Of a stretch of 64,000 nucleotides of DNA, positions 1 through 8,476 are shown in pieces. Position 1 is the first letter of the stretch, and each line of letters begins with the position of its first letter. The notes below the pieces were generated by a model that worked only from the letters and a program-made list of their open reading frames with translations, was not told where the DNA came from and did not search any database. The stretch comes from Streptomyces sp. SAT1 (GTDB lineage: Bacteria > Actinomycetota > Actinomycetes > Streptomycetales > Streptomycetaceae): NCBI RefSeq assembly GCF_001654495.1, contig NZ_CP015849.1, positions 4,129,501-4,193,500 on the forward strand. The letters are read 5' to 3'. The position numbers were made by a program, and so were the translations under genes.

Positions 1-270
1 GGCAACCCGCTGGCCCAGCCCATCGGCGGACAGCGGAACTTCCCGTACAAGGTCAGCGAGTCCGACCCCGAGGTGTTCTACGTCAACGGGCACACCGCCG
101 GGCACGACGTGAGCTGGTACCTGGAGCTGGACTGGTCCAGCGGCGACCGGCACGGCACCGTCCGCGTCGACGACCACGGCAAGCCGTTCCGCACCAGCGG
201 GGCGCAGGGCCGTCCGCGCTATGTCAGCCCGCTGGGCGGCCACGGCTGGGAACGGGAACTGGGGAGCTGA
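1..270 (+). CDS. Conserved hypothetical protein, C-terminal fragment
   Basis: The reading frame is open from the first base of the window and stops at TGA 268-270, so only the last 89 residues are present. The tail is rich in Trp, Gly and Asp and contains VFYVNGHTAGHDVSWYLELDW followed by GTVRVDDHGKPFRTSG. It looks like a compact beta-rich domain that I associate with Streptomyces regulators and surface proteins, but I cannot name the family. No signal or membrane segment is visible in the part seen. An apparent GTG start at 73 is internal to the longer frame and is probably not used. It reads toward the methyltransferase pair that begins about 80 bases later. Confidence 0.6.
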   Translation, partial: GNPLAQPIGGQRNFPYKVSESDPEVFYVNGHTAGHDVSWYLELDWSSGDRHGTVRVDDHGKPFRTSGAQGRPRYVSPLGGHGWERELGS

Positions 271-352
271 GTGCACCCGGCCCCGGGCGCGGCCAAGTGC
301 CGTGGGCGGCTAGGTTGTTCGCGATCGGACGACTTTTCCAGGGAGACGCGCC

Positions 353-1255
353 ATGCCCGGTGATGCCCTCAGCCCCGACTCCGCCGAGCTGCGGAGCCGG
401 ATCGACTCGACCAAGCCGCATCCGGCGCGGGTCTACGACGTCCTGCTGGGCGGCAAGGACCACTACCCGGTCGACCGGGAGGCGGCGGCGCGGGCCATCG
501 CCCAGCACCCCCGGGGCTTCCTCACCGCCCGGTACAACCGCGACTTCCTGCGCCGCGCGGTCACCACGCTCGTACGGGACGAGGGCGTGCGCCAGTTCCT
601 GGACGTCGGCACCGGGCTGCCGACCGCCGAGAACGTCCACCAGATCGCCCAGCGCCTCGCCCCCGAGACCCGGGTCGTCTACGTCGACAACGACCCGATC
701 GTGCTGACCCACGCCCGCGCGCTGCTCACCTCCGGGCCCGAGGGCCGCACCGACTACGTCGACGCCGATCTGCGCGACCCGGCGCGGATCCTCGAAGAGG
801 CCGCCCGCACCCTCGACCTCGACCGGCCCGTGGCGCTGGTGCTGCTCGCGGTGCTGCACTTCATCGAGGACGAGGCGGCCTACGCCCTGGTCCGCGACCT
901 GCTGGCGGCGCTGCCCCCGGGGAGCTGGCTGGTCCTGAGCCATCTGGCCGAGGACCTCAACCCGGCGGGCACCTCCAAGGTGGTCGGCTCCCTGAAGAAG
1001 AGCGGGATGACCTTCGTGCTGCGCACGCGCGAGCAGGTCGAGCGGTTCTTCGACGAGAACGGGCTGACCCCCGCCGAGCCGGGCATCGTCCCCGTGCACC
1101 ACTGGCGCCCGGACGGCGCGGCGCCCGTGCTGCGCGTGCCGGACCCGGAGTACCTGGAGTCCCTGGAGCTGATCGACCGGATCAGGTACGCCGACATCAA
1201 CGACCCCTCGGCGGGCGACCCCAGCATCCACGCGGCCATCGCCCGCAAGCCCTGA
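353..1255 (+). CDS. SAM-dependent methyltransferase, DUF574 family (copy 1)
   Basis: A 300-residue protein of the Methyltransf_19/DUF574 family, which is greatly expanded in Streptomyces and has no firmly assigned substrate. The family signature RVYDVLLGGKDHY lies at residues 26-38. The SAM-binding glycine loop FLDVGTGLPT is at 82-91, and the acidic strand end VYVDNDP is at 109-115. The ATG at 353 follows GGGAG at a normal distance. The next gene is a close paralogue of the same length starting 65 bases downstream, so this is a tandem duplication. Which molecule is methylated cannot be read from the sequence. Confidence 0.9.
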   Translation: MPGDALSPDSAELRSRIDSTKPHPARVYDVLLGGKDHYPVDREAAARAIAQHPRGFLTARYNRDFLRRAVTTLVRDEGVRQFLDVGTGLPTAENVHQIAQRLAPETRVVYVDNDPIVLTHARALLTSGPEGRTDYVDADLRDPARILEEAARTLDLDRPVALVLLAVLHFIEDEAAYALVRDLLAALPPGSWLVLSHLAEDLNPAGTSKVVGSLKKSGMTFVLRTREQVERFFDENGLTPAEPGIVPVHHWRPDGAAPVLRVPDPEYLESLELIDRIRYADINDPSAGDPSIHAAIARKP

Positions 1256-1319
1256 CCACCGCCCCTTCCGTACTCCTTTCGGACCCCTTCGGACCCCTTC
1301 GCACCCCAGGAGGAACGAC

Positions 1320-2222
1320 GTGCCCGGTGACGCCCTCAGCCAGGACCCCGCCGAGATCCGGGGCCGGATCGACACGACCAGGGCCCATCCGGCGCGCGTC
1401 TACGACGTCTTCCTGGGCGGCAAGGACCACTACCCGGCCGATCGCGCCGCGGCCGCCGCCGGACTCGCCGCCAACCCGCGCGGCTACCTCGACGTCCGGC
1501 ACAACCGCGACTTCCTGCGCCGGGCCGTGACCACGCTCGCCGCCGAGGACGGCATCCGCCAGTTCCTCGACATCGGCACCGGCCTGCCGACCGCCGAGAA
1601 CGTCCACCAGATCGCCCAGCGGACCGACCCCGGCGCACGGGTGGTTTACGTCGACAACGACCCCGTCGTCCTCGCGCACGCCCGCGCGCTGCTCACCTCC
1701 GGGCCCGAGGGCCGCACCGACTACATCGACGCCGACCTCCGCGACCCCGCGCACATCCTCGAACAGGCCGCGAACACCCTCGACTTCGACCGGCCGATCG
1801 CCCTCTGCCTGGTCGCTATCCTGCACTTCGTCGCGGACGAGGAGGCGTACCCGCTCGTCCGCGAACTGCTGGACGCGCTGCCCGCCGGGAGCCGGCTGGT
1901 CCTCAGCCACCTCACCGACGACCTCAACCCGGAGAACGTCCGCGCGGTGCAGCGCGCCTACACCGAGCGCGGCTTCACCTTCGTGCTGCGCTCCCGCGCG
2001 GATGTCGCCCGCTTCCTCACGGACAACGGCCTGGAGACGGCCGCGCCCGGTGTGGTCCCCGTCCACCACTGGCGCCCCGACCACGCCGCGCCCGTCCCCG
2101 AACAGCCCGATCCTTCCTACCTCGACACCCTCGACGACATCGAGAAGGTCCGCTACCGCGCCATCGACGACGTCACCGACGCCGACATCAACGTGTACGC
2201 GGCACTCGGCGTCAAGCCGTAG
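1320..2222 (+). CDS. SAM-dependent methyltransferase, DUF574 family (copy 2)
   Basis: A 300-residue paralogue of the preceding gene, colinear over its whole length, with the same RVYDVFLGGKDHY block and glycine loop FLDIGTGLPT. The GTG start at 1320 directly follows AGGAGGAACGAC, a very strong ribosome binding site, which fixes the start. The copies are most alike in the SAM-binding half and in the segment encoding ARALLTSGPEGRTDY. They diverge most near residues 205-240, the region most likely to set substrate choice. This pattern indicates an old tandem duplication with both copies kept functional. The gene probably shares a transcript with copy 1. Confidence 0.9.
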   Translation: MPGDALSQDPAEIRGRIDTTRAHPARVYDVFLGGKDHYPADRAAAAAGLAANPRGYLDVRHNRDFLRRAVTTLAAEDGIRQFLDIGTGLPTAENVHQIAQRTDPGARVVYVDNDPVVLAHARALLTSGPEGRTDYIDADLRDPAHILEQAANTLDFDRPIALCLVAILHFVADEEAYPLVRELLDALPAGSRLVLSHLTDDLNPENVRAVQRAYTERGFTFVLRSRADVARFLTDNGLETAAPGVVPVHHWRPDHAAPVPEQPDPSYLDTLDDIEKVRYRAIDDVTDADINVYAALGVKP

Positions 2223-2243
2223 CCCGCGGCGCCGCCGGCGCGC

Positions 2244-3020
2244 TCAGTCCCACCAGAAGTGCCAGGACCGGCCGCCCGTCAGCGTCCGCGCGTACGCATC
2301 GAGCCCCTCCTCCACGCTGTCCGGGCAGAACGCGAAGTGCTCCGCCGCCACCGCCTCCGCCTCGGCGGGGGTGGCGGGCGGCGCGGCCACGGACACGGTG
2401 AGGTGGTCGAAGCCCAGCGCCACGACCCGTATGCCGAAGCGGTCCTCCCACGAGCGGAGCACCGCGCACAGCCGGGCCACGTCCTCCTCGTGGTTCACCG
2501 GGCCGCTCCAGCCGATCGCCGCCGGTATGTCCGCGCTGCGCCGCGCGGGCACCAGCGCCAGATGCGGGTCCTTCAGCCAGGGCCGCCCCTCCGCGAGCGC
2601 GTCCGCCAGCTCCGCCGCCCGTACGTCCGGCGCGGCCGTCAGCGACAGCGGCTCGGCCAGCCCCGGCCACTCGCCCGCCCGCTCCACCGCCCACTCCGGC
2701 CAGCACTCCGCGAGCACGTCCTCGGCGTCATGATCACCCGGATACGACGTCTCGCCGGGCGCCAGCTCCCAGTCCTCCGGGCCGCCCTGACCGCCGTTCA
2801 GGTCCAGCAGCACCGGCAGCAGGCCCACCCGGGCGGCGGGCCCGCCCAGCGCCGCCCAGTTGCCGGACGCCACCGCGCGCCCGGCGCACCACATCAGCGG
2901 TTCGCGCCACGGACCGTCGTCCGTCGCGTCGATCAGGCTCCCGGGCGGCAGTTGCAGCCCGAGGGAACGCCCGCTCGGATCGGCGGCGAGCTTGGGCAGC
3001 GGATTCGGAAGAGTCGCCAT
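2244..3020 (-). CDS. DUF4253 domain protein
   Basis: A 258-residue soluble protein. The C-terminal half, including GFDHLTVSVAAPP, a run of small residues and the end WHFWWD, matches my recollection of the DUF4253 family, whose function is unknown. The N-terminal MATLPNPLPKLAADPSGRSL is typical of Streptomyces members. I chose the ATG at 3020, where recognisable similarity begins. It lies 34 bases downstream of the DUF397 gene on the same strand and may be cotranscribed with it. No signal peptide, membrane segment or metal-binding motif is visible. Confidence 0.75.
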   Translation of the reverse strand: MATLPNPLPKLAADPSGRSLGLQLPPGSLIDATDDGPWREPLMWCAGRAVASGNWAALGGPAARVGLLPVLLDLNGGQGGPEDWELAPGETSYPGDHDAEDVLAECWPEWAVERAGEWPGLAEPLSLTAAPDVRAAELADALAEGRPWLKDPHLALVPARRSADIPAAIGWSGPVNHEEDVARLCAVLRSWEDRFGIRVVALGFDHLTVSVAAPPATPAEAEAVAAEHFAFCPDSVEEGLDAYARTLTGGRSWHFWWD

Positions 3021-3054
3021 GCCAGTGACTGTAGGCGCAGCCACTGACAATCCC

Positions 3055-3294
3055 TCACCTGACCGAGTCGGTGAACGCTTCCCAAATCGCCGGTGAGACA
3101 CGGAGGGTGGGCGCGTCCTCCGTGTTCTTCGAGTCACGGATGTGGATGGTGTGGGGGCAGGCGGCGACTTCGAGGCACTGCCCGCCTTCGCTAGCGCTGT
3201 AGCTGGACTTGCGCCAGGTGTAGGCGACTTCGAGGCACGCGCCGCCTTCGCTGCCGCTGTAGCTCGACTTGAACCACTCAAGTGAGGTGCTCAT
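3055..3294 (-). CDS. DUF397 protein with a duplicated N-terminal motif
   Basis: A 79-residue DUF397 protein, the small partner normally encoded next to XRE/DUF5753 regulators in Streptomyces. The DUF397 signature WxKSSYS-SxGGxCLEVA occurs twice in a row, at residues 7-26 and 27-46, followed by the usual tail with HIRDSK and WEAFTDSVR. Ordinary members have one copy and are about 60-65 residues long, so this one has gained a 20-residue unit. The ATG overlaps the stop of the upstream regulator by four bases (ATGA), showing translational coupling. The family probably modulates its paired regulator; that role is inferred from studied whiJ/abaA-like loci. Confidence 0.9.
   Translation of the reverse strand: MSTSLEWFKSSYSGSEGGACLEVAYTWRKSSYSASEGGQCLEVAACPHTIHIRDSKNTEDAPTLRVSPAIWEAFTDSVR
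3157..3276 (-). repeat. Tandem 60-bp in-frame duplication inside the DUF397 gene
   Basis: Two adjacent 60-base units encode WFKSSYSGSEGGACLEVAYT and WRKSSYSASEGGQCLEVAAC. On the plus strand both contain the same GCGACTTCGAGGCAC stretch, starting at 3164 and 3224. The high DNA identity suggests a recent duplication. Confidence 0.85.
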
Positions 3295-4118
3295 TGATCT
3301 CCTAGCAGACGGTCGAGCAGGCCCTTCGACTCACCTGGAGTCATGGCCTGTGACCGCAGCATCGCATACTTGCGGGCCAGTACGGACACCTCGTCCGGGG
3401 CCGCCACCCACTGGCTCCCGCGCTGCCCTTCTTCGTAGGCGAGATGGTGGTGATCGGGGGTCTCCAGCAGGATGAACGGGCCGTCCAGACCAGCACTGCT
3501 CGGTGTTCGCATGGGCAGGAACTGCAAGGACATCCCCGGCCGTTCGGTGTACTCGCGCAGACGGCGCAGTTGCTCGCGGCGGACGCGGTCCCCACCGACG
3601 CGGAGGTGCAGCACCGGCTCCCAGACGATGAAGCTCATCGTCGGCGGACACTTGCGCTGGAGGATCTCCTGGCGGCCGATGCGCCCCGCGAGCTTCGTCG
3701 CCAGTTCGTCCTCGTCGTACGCGGGGACCCGCTCGCACAGTACGGCGCGCGCGTACGGCTCCGTCTGGAGCAGACCGGGCAGTACCGCGTTGTCGTACCA
3801 GGAGAGCGAGACCGCTTCCCGCTCATGGACCATGTACTGCTCGGCGTACATCGGGAACTGGTCGATCTCCGGCAGCTTGTCCACCCCGGCCGCCAGCATC
3901 CCCTTGGTGTCGAGGAGTACGTCCATCGCCTCCGCGACATCCGGCATCAGCGGTCGTCTGCCCTGCTCGATCGAGGCGACGGTCTCCTCGTCCACCATCA
4001 GCCGTTCCGCCAGCACGCGCTGCGTGAAACCGGCCGCCTTCCTCGCGGCCTGCACCTGCGCGCCCAGCATCTTCAGCGTCGAGAAGTTCTTCTTCCGTGG
4101 CTGCTTCTTGGTGCTCAT
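3291..4118 (-). CDS. XRE-family regulator with DUF5753 sensor domain (WhiJ-like)
   Basis: A 275-residue regulator. Residues about 19-72 form a Cro/CI-type helix-turn-helix (LGAQVQAARKAAGFTQRVLAERL then VASIEQGRR). The rest, beginning near YAEQYMVHEREAVSLSWYDN, is the DUF5753 domain, including the VLPGLLQTEPYARA block. ATG 4118 is preferred over the upstream in-frame ATG at 4136 because GGGGAG lies 10 bases before it. It is cotranscribed with the overlapping DUF397 gene and diverges from an ATPase gene, giving the three-gene arrangement seen in whiJ- and abaA-type loci that influence development and antibiotic production. An inverted repeat in the divergent promoter is a possible operator. Confidence 0.9.
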   Translation of the reverse strand: MSTKKQPRKKNFSTLKMLGAQVQAARKAAGFTQRVLAERLMVDEETVASIEQGRRPLMPDVAEAMDVLLDTKGMLAAGVDKLPEIDQFPMYAEQYMVHEREAVSLSWYDNAVLPGLLQTEPYARAVLCERVPAYDEDELATKLAGRIGRQEILQRKCPPTMSFIVWEPVLHLRVGGDRVRREQLRRLREYTERPGMSLQFLPMRTPSSAGLDGPFILLETPDHHHLAYEEGQRGSQWVAAPDEVSVLARKYAMLRSQAMTPGESKGLLDRLLGDQ

Positions 4119-4161
4119 GCCGGTCCAACTCCCCACGCCCCGCTCGTGGTGACCCTTGCCG

Positions 4162-4186
4162 ACCCGTACAGATTACGCGTACGGGT
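4162..4186. promoter_or_regulatory. Inverted repeat in the divergent XRE/ATPase promoter
   Basis: Perfect 8-base arms ACCCGTAC (4162-4169) and GTACGGGT (4179-4186) are separated by nine bases. They lie between the divergent starts at 4118 and 4207. On the minus strand a -10-like TAATCT falls inside the loop. The position suits autoregulation by the XRE protein, which is inference. Confidence 0.5.
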
Positions 4187-4206
4187 TCACTCACTGACCC
4201 ACAGTA

Positions 4207-4638
4207 GTGACTCTGCGCGACATTCGTCCCGTGATTCAGCCAATCGAACTCCCCTACCAGCGCGACCAGTTCTACCGTCGTGACCGCCGGTCCGTGCCGG
4301 CCGCCCGGCGGCTGACCGAGTGGGCGCTGCGGTTCTGGGGGCTGGCCGAGTGGGCGCGGGCCGAGGACGTGGCCCTGTGCACCAGCGAGCTGGCCACCAA
4401 CGCGCTGCTGCACGGCGTACCGCCGGGCCGTGGCTTTCTCCTGCGGGTGCGCTACGACGGCGCCGTCGTGCGCGTCGAGGTGCACGACAGCGGTGACGGG
4501 GTGCCGGGCATCCCGGAGGGGCCCCCGGACGCGGCCGAGGGCGGACGCGGGCTGCTGCTCGTGTCCGCCCTCAGTGACAAGTGGGGCGTGGGGGAGCGGA
4601 ACCCGGGCAAGGTGGTGTGGGCCGAGTTCGCTCGGTGA
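4207..4638 (+). CDS. RsbW-like ATP-binding protein (HATPase_c)
   Basis: A 143-residue stand-alone GHKL ATPase of the anti-sigma-factor/serine-kinase type. The N-box-like segment LCTSELATNALLHG is followed by VEVHDSGDG (G1 box) and EGGRGLLLVSALSDKWG (G2 region), the order expected for RsbW-like proteins. It lacks a histidine-kinase dimerisation domain and membrane segments. It diverges from the XRE/DUF397 pair and completes the whiJ-like trio. The start is the GTG at 4207; a second GTG at 4231 is possible. Its stop is one base from the convergent argS stop, so the 3' ends abut. Confidence 0.88.
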   Translation: MTLRDIRPVIQPIELPYQRDQFYRRDRRSVPAARRLTEWALRFWGLAEWARAEDVALCTSELATNALLHGVPPGRGFLLRVRYDGAVVRVEVHDSGDGVPGIPEGPPDAAEGGRGLLLVSALSDKWGVGERNPGKVVWAEFAR

Positions 4639-4639
4639 C

Positions 4640-6403
4640 TCAGAGCCGTTCGGGCGCCTGGATGCCCAGCAGGGCCATGCCCTGCCGGAGCGTGCGGCCG
4701 GTGGCGTCGGTCAGGAAGAGGCGGTTCTCCACCTGCTCCGGCGTCTCGGCCTTCAGGACCGGGCACTTGTCGTAGAACGTGGTGAACAGGGACGCGAGCT
4801 GGTAGAGGTACGCCGTCAGCTTGTGCGGCGCGTACTCGGCGGCGGCCTCCGCGACCGTCTCCGCGAACTGGTCCGCGTGCAGCCCGAGCGCCCGCTCGGC
4901 CGGGGACAGCTCCAGCTCGGGGTGGGCCACCGGGCGGACCTCGCCCGCCTTGCGCTGGATGGACTGGGTCCGGGCGTACGCGTACTGGAGGTAGACGGAC
5001 GTGTCGCCGTTGAGCGAGACCATCTGGTCCAGGTCGAACTTGTAGTCCCGGCTCGCCGAGGTCGACAGGTCCGCGTACTTCACCGCGCCGATGCCCACCT
5101 GGGCGCCGCGCTCGGCGATCTCCCGCTCGGACAGGTCCTGCGCCTTCTCGCGCACGACCGCCGACGCGCGGTCGATCGCCTCGTCCAGCAGGTCGACCAG
5201 GCGCACCGTCTCGCCCTCACGGGTCTTGAACGGCTTGCCGTCCTTGCCGAGGACCGTGCCGAAGGCGAGCTGCCGGGCCTTGACGTCCTCGCCGAGCCAG
5301 CCGGCCCGGCGCGCGGTCTCGAAGACCATCTTGAAGTGCAGGGACTGCCGCGCGTCCACCACGTACAGCAGGGTGTCGGCCTTCAGGTTGAAGACGCGGT
5401 CGCGGATCGCGGACAGGTCGGTGGCCGCGTAGCCGTAGCCGCCGTCCGACTTCTGGACGATCAGCGGGACCTTGTTGCCGTCGGGGCCCAGGACGTCGTC
5501 GAAGAAGACGCACAGCGCGCCCTCGGAGCGGACCGCGACGCCCGACTCCTCCAGGAGGCGGCAGGTCTCGGCCAGCATGTCGTTGTACCCGGACTCGCCG
5601 ACGATGTCCGCGTCCCGGATCTCCATGTCCAGCTTCTCGAAGACGGAGAAGAAGTAGATCTTCGACTCGTCGACGAACTTCTGCCACATGGCGAGCGTGT
5701 GCGGGTCACCGGCCTGGAGGTCGACCACCCGGCGCCGGGCGCGCGTCTTGAACTCCTCGTCGGAGTCGAACTTCCTGCGCGCGGCCTTGTAGAGGCGGTC
5801 GAGGTTGGACATCGCCTCCTCGCCGCTCACCTCTCCGGCCCGGTGGTCCAGCTCGTGCGGGTGCTCGTCCAGATACTGGATGAGCATGCCGAACTGGGTG
5901 CCCCAGTCACCGATGTGGTGGCGGCGCACCACGGTCTCCCCGGTGAACTCCAGGAGCCGGACGACCGCGTCGCCGATGACCGCCGAGCGCAGGTGGCCGA
6001 CGTGCATCTCCTTGGCGACGTTCGGCTGGGCGTAGTCGATGACCGTGGTGCCCGGGTGGTCGGCGTGCGGCACGCCGAGCCGGGCCGCCGGGTCGGTGAC
6101 CCGCGCGGACAGGTTCTCGATGATCGCCTTGTCGGTGACCGTGATGTTGAGGAAGCCGGGGCCGGAGACCTCGATGTCCCCGATCACGTCACCGGTGACC
6201 ACCCGCTCCACGACCTGCGCCGCCAGCTCGCGCGGGTTCGCCTTGGCCTTCTTGGCCAGCGCCAGGATCCCGTTGGCCTGGAAGTCGGCCCGGTCGCTTC
6301 GTCGCAGCAGCGGGTCCGCGGCGGCGGCCTCCGGCAGGGCGGCCGAGAGCGCGTTCGCGAGACGCTGGTGGACGGAGGCGGTGAGGGACGTGACCGAGGC
6401 CAT
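4640..6403 (-). CDS. argS: Arginyl-tRNA synthetase
   Basis: A 587-residue class I synthetase that charges tRNA-Arg in the cytoplasm. The N-terminal Add-1-type domain leads into VIDYAQPNVAKEMHVGHLRS, in which HVGH (134-137) is the HIGH signature. The normal ArgRS lack of a clear KMSKS is seen at GTVLGKDGKPFKTREGETV. The DALR anticodon-binding domain closes the protein with the family ending LLGIQAPERL. I chose ATG 6403, where family similarity begins (MASVTSLTASVHQRLA). It diverges from lysS with about 250 bases between the starts, an arrangement I recall from other Streptomyces. Confidence 0.97.
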   Translation of the reverse strand: MASVTSLTASVHQRLANALSAALPEAAAADPLLRRSDRADFQANGILALAKKAKANPRELAAQVVERVVTGDVIGDIEVSGPGFLNITVTDKAIIENLSARVTDPAARLGVPHADHPGTTVIDYAQPNVAKEMHVGHLRSAVIGDAVVRLLEFTGETVVRRHHIGDWGTQFGMLIQYLDEHPHELDHRAGEVSGEEAMSNLDRLYKAARRKFDSDEEFKTRARRRVVDLQAGDPHTLAMWQKFVDESKIYFFSVFEKLDMEIRDADIVGESGYNDMLAETCRLLEESGVAVRSEGALCVFFDDVLGPDGNKVPLIVQKSDGGYGYAATDLSAIRDRVFNLKADTLLYVVDARQSLHFKMVFETARRAGWLGEDVKARQLAFGTVLGKDGKPFKTREGETVRLVDLLDEAIDRASAVVREKAQDLSEREIAERGAQVGIGAVKYADLSTSASRDYKFDLDQMVSLNGDTSVYLQYAYARTQSIQRKAGEVRPVAHPELELSPAERALGLHADQFAETVAEAAAEYAPHKLTAYLYQLASLFTTFYDKCPVLKAETPEQVENRLFLTDATGRTLRQGMALLGIQAPERL

Positions 6404-6610
6404 AGGAATGGGTGCCGTTCTCGTCTGGGGATAATGAGTCCCGCTCAGTATCCCACGGGGGGTAAAGCGAATTTTCCGTCCGTCCGGCCAACCCCGGGGC
6501 GCGTCCCTCCGTCCAACGCCGTGGAAAGGCGTTTTCGTGGATGCCGCCCGGCCTGGGAGAATGGGACGGTCAGCCGTGCGACCGCGTGGGCGGCCCACGG
6601 AGAGCTTCCG

Positions 6611-6650
6611 GATACTCCAGGAAACTCCAGGAAACTTCAGGAAAGAGGAC
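6611..6650 (+). repeat. Imperfect decamer repeats leading into the lysS ribosome binding site
   Basis: Three consecutive ten-base units (GATACTCCAG, GAAACTCCAG, GAAACTTCAG) fill 6611-6640. They are followed by a fourth, diverged unit GAAAGAGGAC (6641-6650) that supplies the Shine-Dalgarno sequence. The 10-base period puts every unit on the same DNA face. Tandem slippage or a protein-binding array are both possible. Confidence 0.65.
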
Positions 6651-6659
6651 GTGCCGATC

Positions 6660-8393
6660 GTGGCTCAGAGCACCGAGACCACCGACTGGGTCTCCCGTTT
6701 CGCGGATGAGGTCATCGAGGAGTCGGAGCGCCGGGCCCCTGGCAAACCCGTGGTCGTCGCCTCGGGTCTGTCCCCCTCCGGACCCATCCACCTGGGCAAC
6801 CTGCGCGAGGTCATGACCCCGCACCTGGTCGCCGACGAGATCCGCCGCCGCGGCCGCCAGGTCCGGCACCTGATCTCCTGGGACGACTACGACCGCTACC
6901 GCAAGGTCCCGGCGGGCGTCCCCGGCGTCGACGAGTCGTGGGCCGAGCACATCGGCAAGCCGCTGACCTCCGTCCCCGCGCCCGCGGGCTCCGCCCACCC
7001 GAACTGGGCCGAGCACTTCAGGGCCGCCATGGTCGCCTCGCTCGCCGAGCTGGGCGTGGAGTTCGACGGGATCAGCCAGACCGCGCAGTACACCTCCGGG
7101 GTCTACCGCGAGCAGGTCCTGCACGCCATGCGGCACCGCGCCGACATCGACGCGATCCTCGCCCAGTACCGCACCAAGCCGAAGACCGGCGGCAAGAAGC
7201 AGCAGAAGCCGGCCGACGAGGCCGAGCTGGAGGCCGCCGAGGGCTCGGGCGCCGCCGCCGAGGACGACGGCAGCTCCGGCTCCGCCGGGTACTTCCCGTA
7301 CAAGCCGTACTGCGGCAACTGCGAGAAGGACCTCACCACCGTCACCGCCTACGACGACGACTCCACCGAGCTGACGTACACCTGCACGGCGTGCGCCTTC
7401 TCGGAGACCGTCCGGCTCAGCGAGTTCAACCGCGGCAAGCTGGTCTGGAAGGTCGACTGGCCGATGCGCTGGGCGTACGAGGGCGTGATCTTCGAGCCGT
7501 CCGGCGTCGACCACTCCTCGCCCGGCTCGTCCTTCCAGGTCGGCGGGCAGATCGTCGGCATCTTCGACGGCAAGCAGCCCATCGGCCCGATGTACGCCTT
7601 CGTCGGCATCTCCGGCATGGCCAAGATGTCCTCGTCCAAGGGCGGCGTGCCCACGCCCGGCGACGCGCTCCAGATCATGGAGCCGCAGCTGCTGCGCTGG
7701 CTGTACGCCCGCCGCCGCCCCAACCAGTCCTTCAAGATCGCCTTCGACCAGGAGATCCAGCGGCTGTACGACGAGTGGGACAAGCTGGCCGGGAAGGTCG
7801 CCGACGGCTCCGCGCTGCCCGGTGACGTCGCCGCGTACACCCGCGCGGTCGGCACCGCCTCCGGCGAGCTGCCCAGGACGGCCCGCCCGCTGCCGTACCG
7901 CACCCTCGCCTCGGTCGCCGACATCACCGCCGGCCACCAGGACCAGGCGCTGCGCATCCTCAGCGAGCTGGACCCGTCCGACCCGCTGTCCTCGCTGGAC
8001 GAGTCCCGCCCGCGCTACGACAAGGCCGAGGCGTGGATCAACACCCACGTCCCCGCCGACCAGCGCACCATCGTCCGCGCCGAGCCCGACACCGACCTGC
8101 TGAAGTCGCTGGACGAGCCGTCCCGGCAGTCCGTGCGGCTCCTGCTGGACGGCCTCGCCGAGCACTGGTCGCTGGACGGCCTCACCCACCTGGTCTACGG
8201 CGTGCCCAAGGTCCAGGCCGGATTCTCCGCCGACGCCACGCCCAAGGAACTGCCGCCGGAGATCAAGACCGCCCAGCGGACGTTCTTCGCGCTCCTCTAC
8301 CACCTGCTCGTCGGCCGCGACACCGGCCCGCGCCTGCCCACGCTGCTCCTCGCGGTGGGCCAGGAGCGGGTGCGGACGCTGCTCGGCGCGTAG
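6660..8393 (+). CDS. lysS: Lysyl-tRNA synthetase, class I
   Basis: A 577-residue class I LysRS, the archaeal-type enzyme found in actinomycetes and unrelated to class II LysS. The HIGH-equivalent SGPIHLGN is at residues 40-47 and KMSSS is at 322-326. A Cys-x2-Cys pair (CGNC, then CTAC) near residues 217-250 is a likely metal-binding knuckle. Between about residues 172 and 210 there is a charged low-complexity insert (KKQQKPADEAELEAAEGSG). GTG 6660 is chosen because GAGG lies 10 bases upstream. The in-frame GTG at 6651 would sit almost on that site but is often annotated as the start. The gene is followed by a strong hairpin. Confidence 0.95.
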   Translation: MAQSTETTDWVSRFADEVIEESERRAPGKPVVVASGLSPSGPIHLGNLREVMTPHLVADEIRRRGRQVRHLISWDDYDRYRKVPAGVPGVDESWAEHIGKPLTSVPAPAGSAHPNWAEHFRAAMVASLAELGVEFDGISQTAQYTSGVYREQVLHAMRHRADIDAILAQYRTKPKTGGKKQQKPADEAELEAAEGSGAAAEDDGSSGSAGYFPYKPYCGNCEKDLTTVTAYDDDSTELTYTCTACAFSETVRLSEFNRGKLVWKVDWPMRWAYEGVIFEPSGVDHSSPGSSFQVGGQIVGIFDGKQPIGPMYAFVGISGMAKMSSSKGGVPTPGDALQIMEPQLLRWLYARRRPNQSFKIAFDQEIQRLYDEWDKLAGKVADGSALPGDVAAYTRAVGTASGELPRTARPLPYRTLASVADITAGHQDQALRILSELDPSDPLSSLDESRPRYDKAEAWINTHVPADQRTIVRAEPDTDLLKSLDEPSRQSVRLLLDGLAEHWSLDGLTHLVYGVPKVQAGFSADATPKELPPEIKTAQRTFFALLYHLLVGRDTGPRLPTLLLAVGQERVRTLLGA

Positions 8394-8414
8394 GCGCTCC
8401 GCGGGACGCCGTAA

Positions 8415-8462
8415 GGCAACGGGAAGGGGGCCCTCCACCCGGAGGGTCCCCTTACCGTTGCC
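8415..8462. terminator. Long bidirectional terminator hairpin
   Basis: Two 22-base arms (8415-8436 and 8441-8462) pair at 20 of 22 positions around a four-base ACCC loop. The arms begin GGCAACGG and end CCGTTGCC. The hairpin sits between the convergent ends of lysS (8393) and the DUF2637 gene (8477), so it can stop transcription from both sides. Confidence 0.85.
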
Positions 8463-8476
8463 GTGCCTGTGCGTGC

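Noticed and set aside
4430..6709. Very long open frame antisense to argS
   Set aside because: It translates to Arg/Gly/Val-rich low-complexity sequence and mirrors the argS codon positions. It is the usual by-product of high GC3 on the opposite strand.
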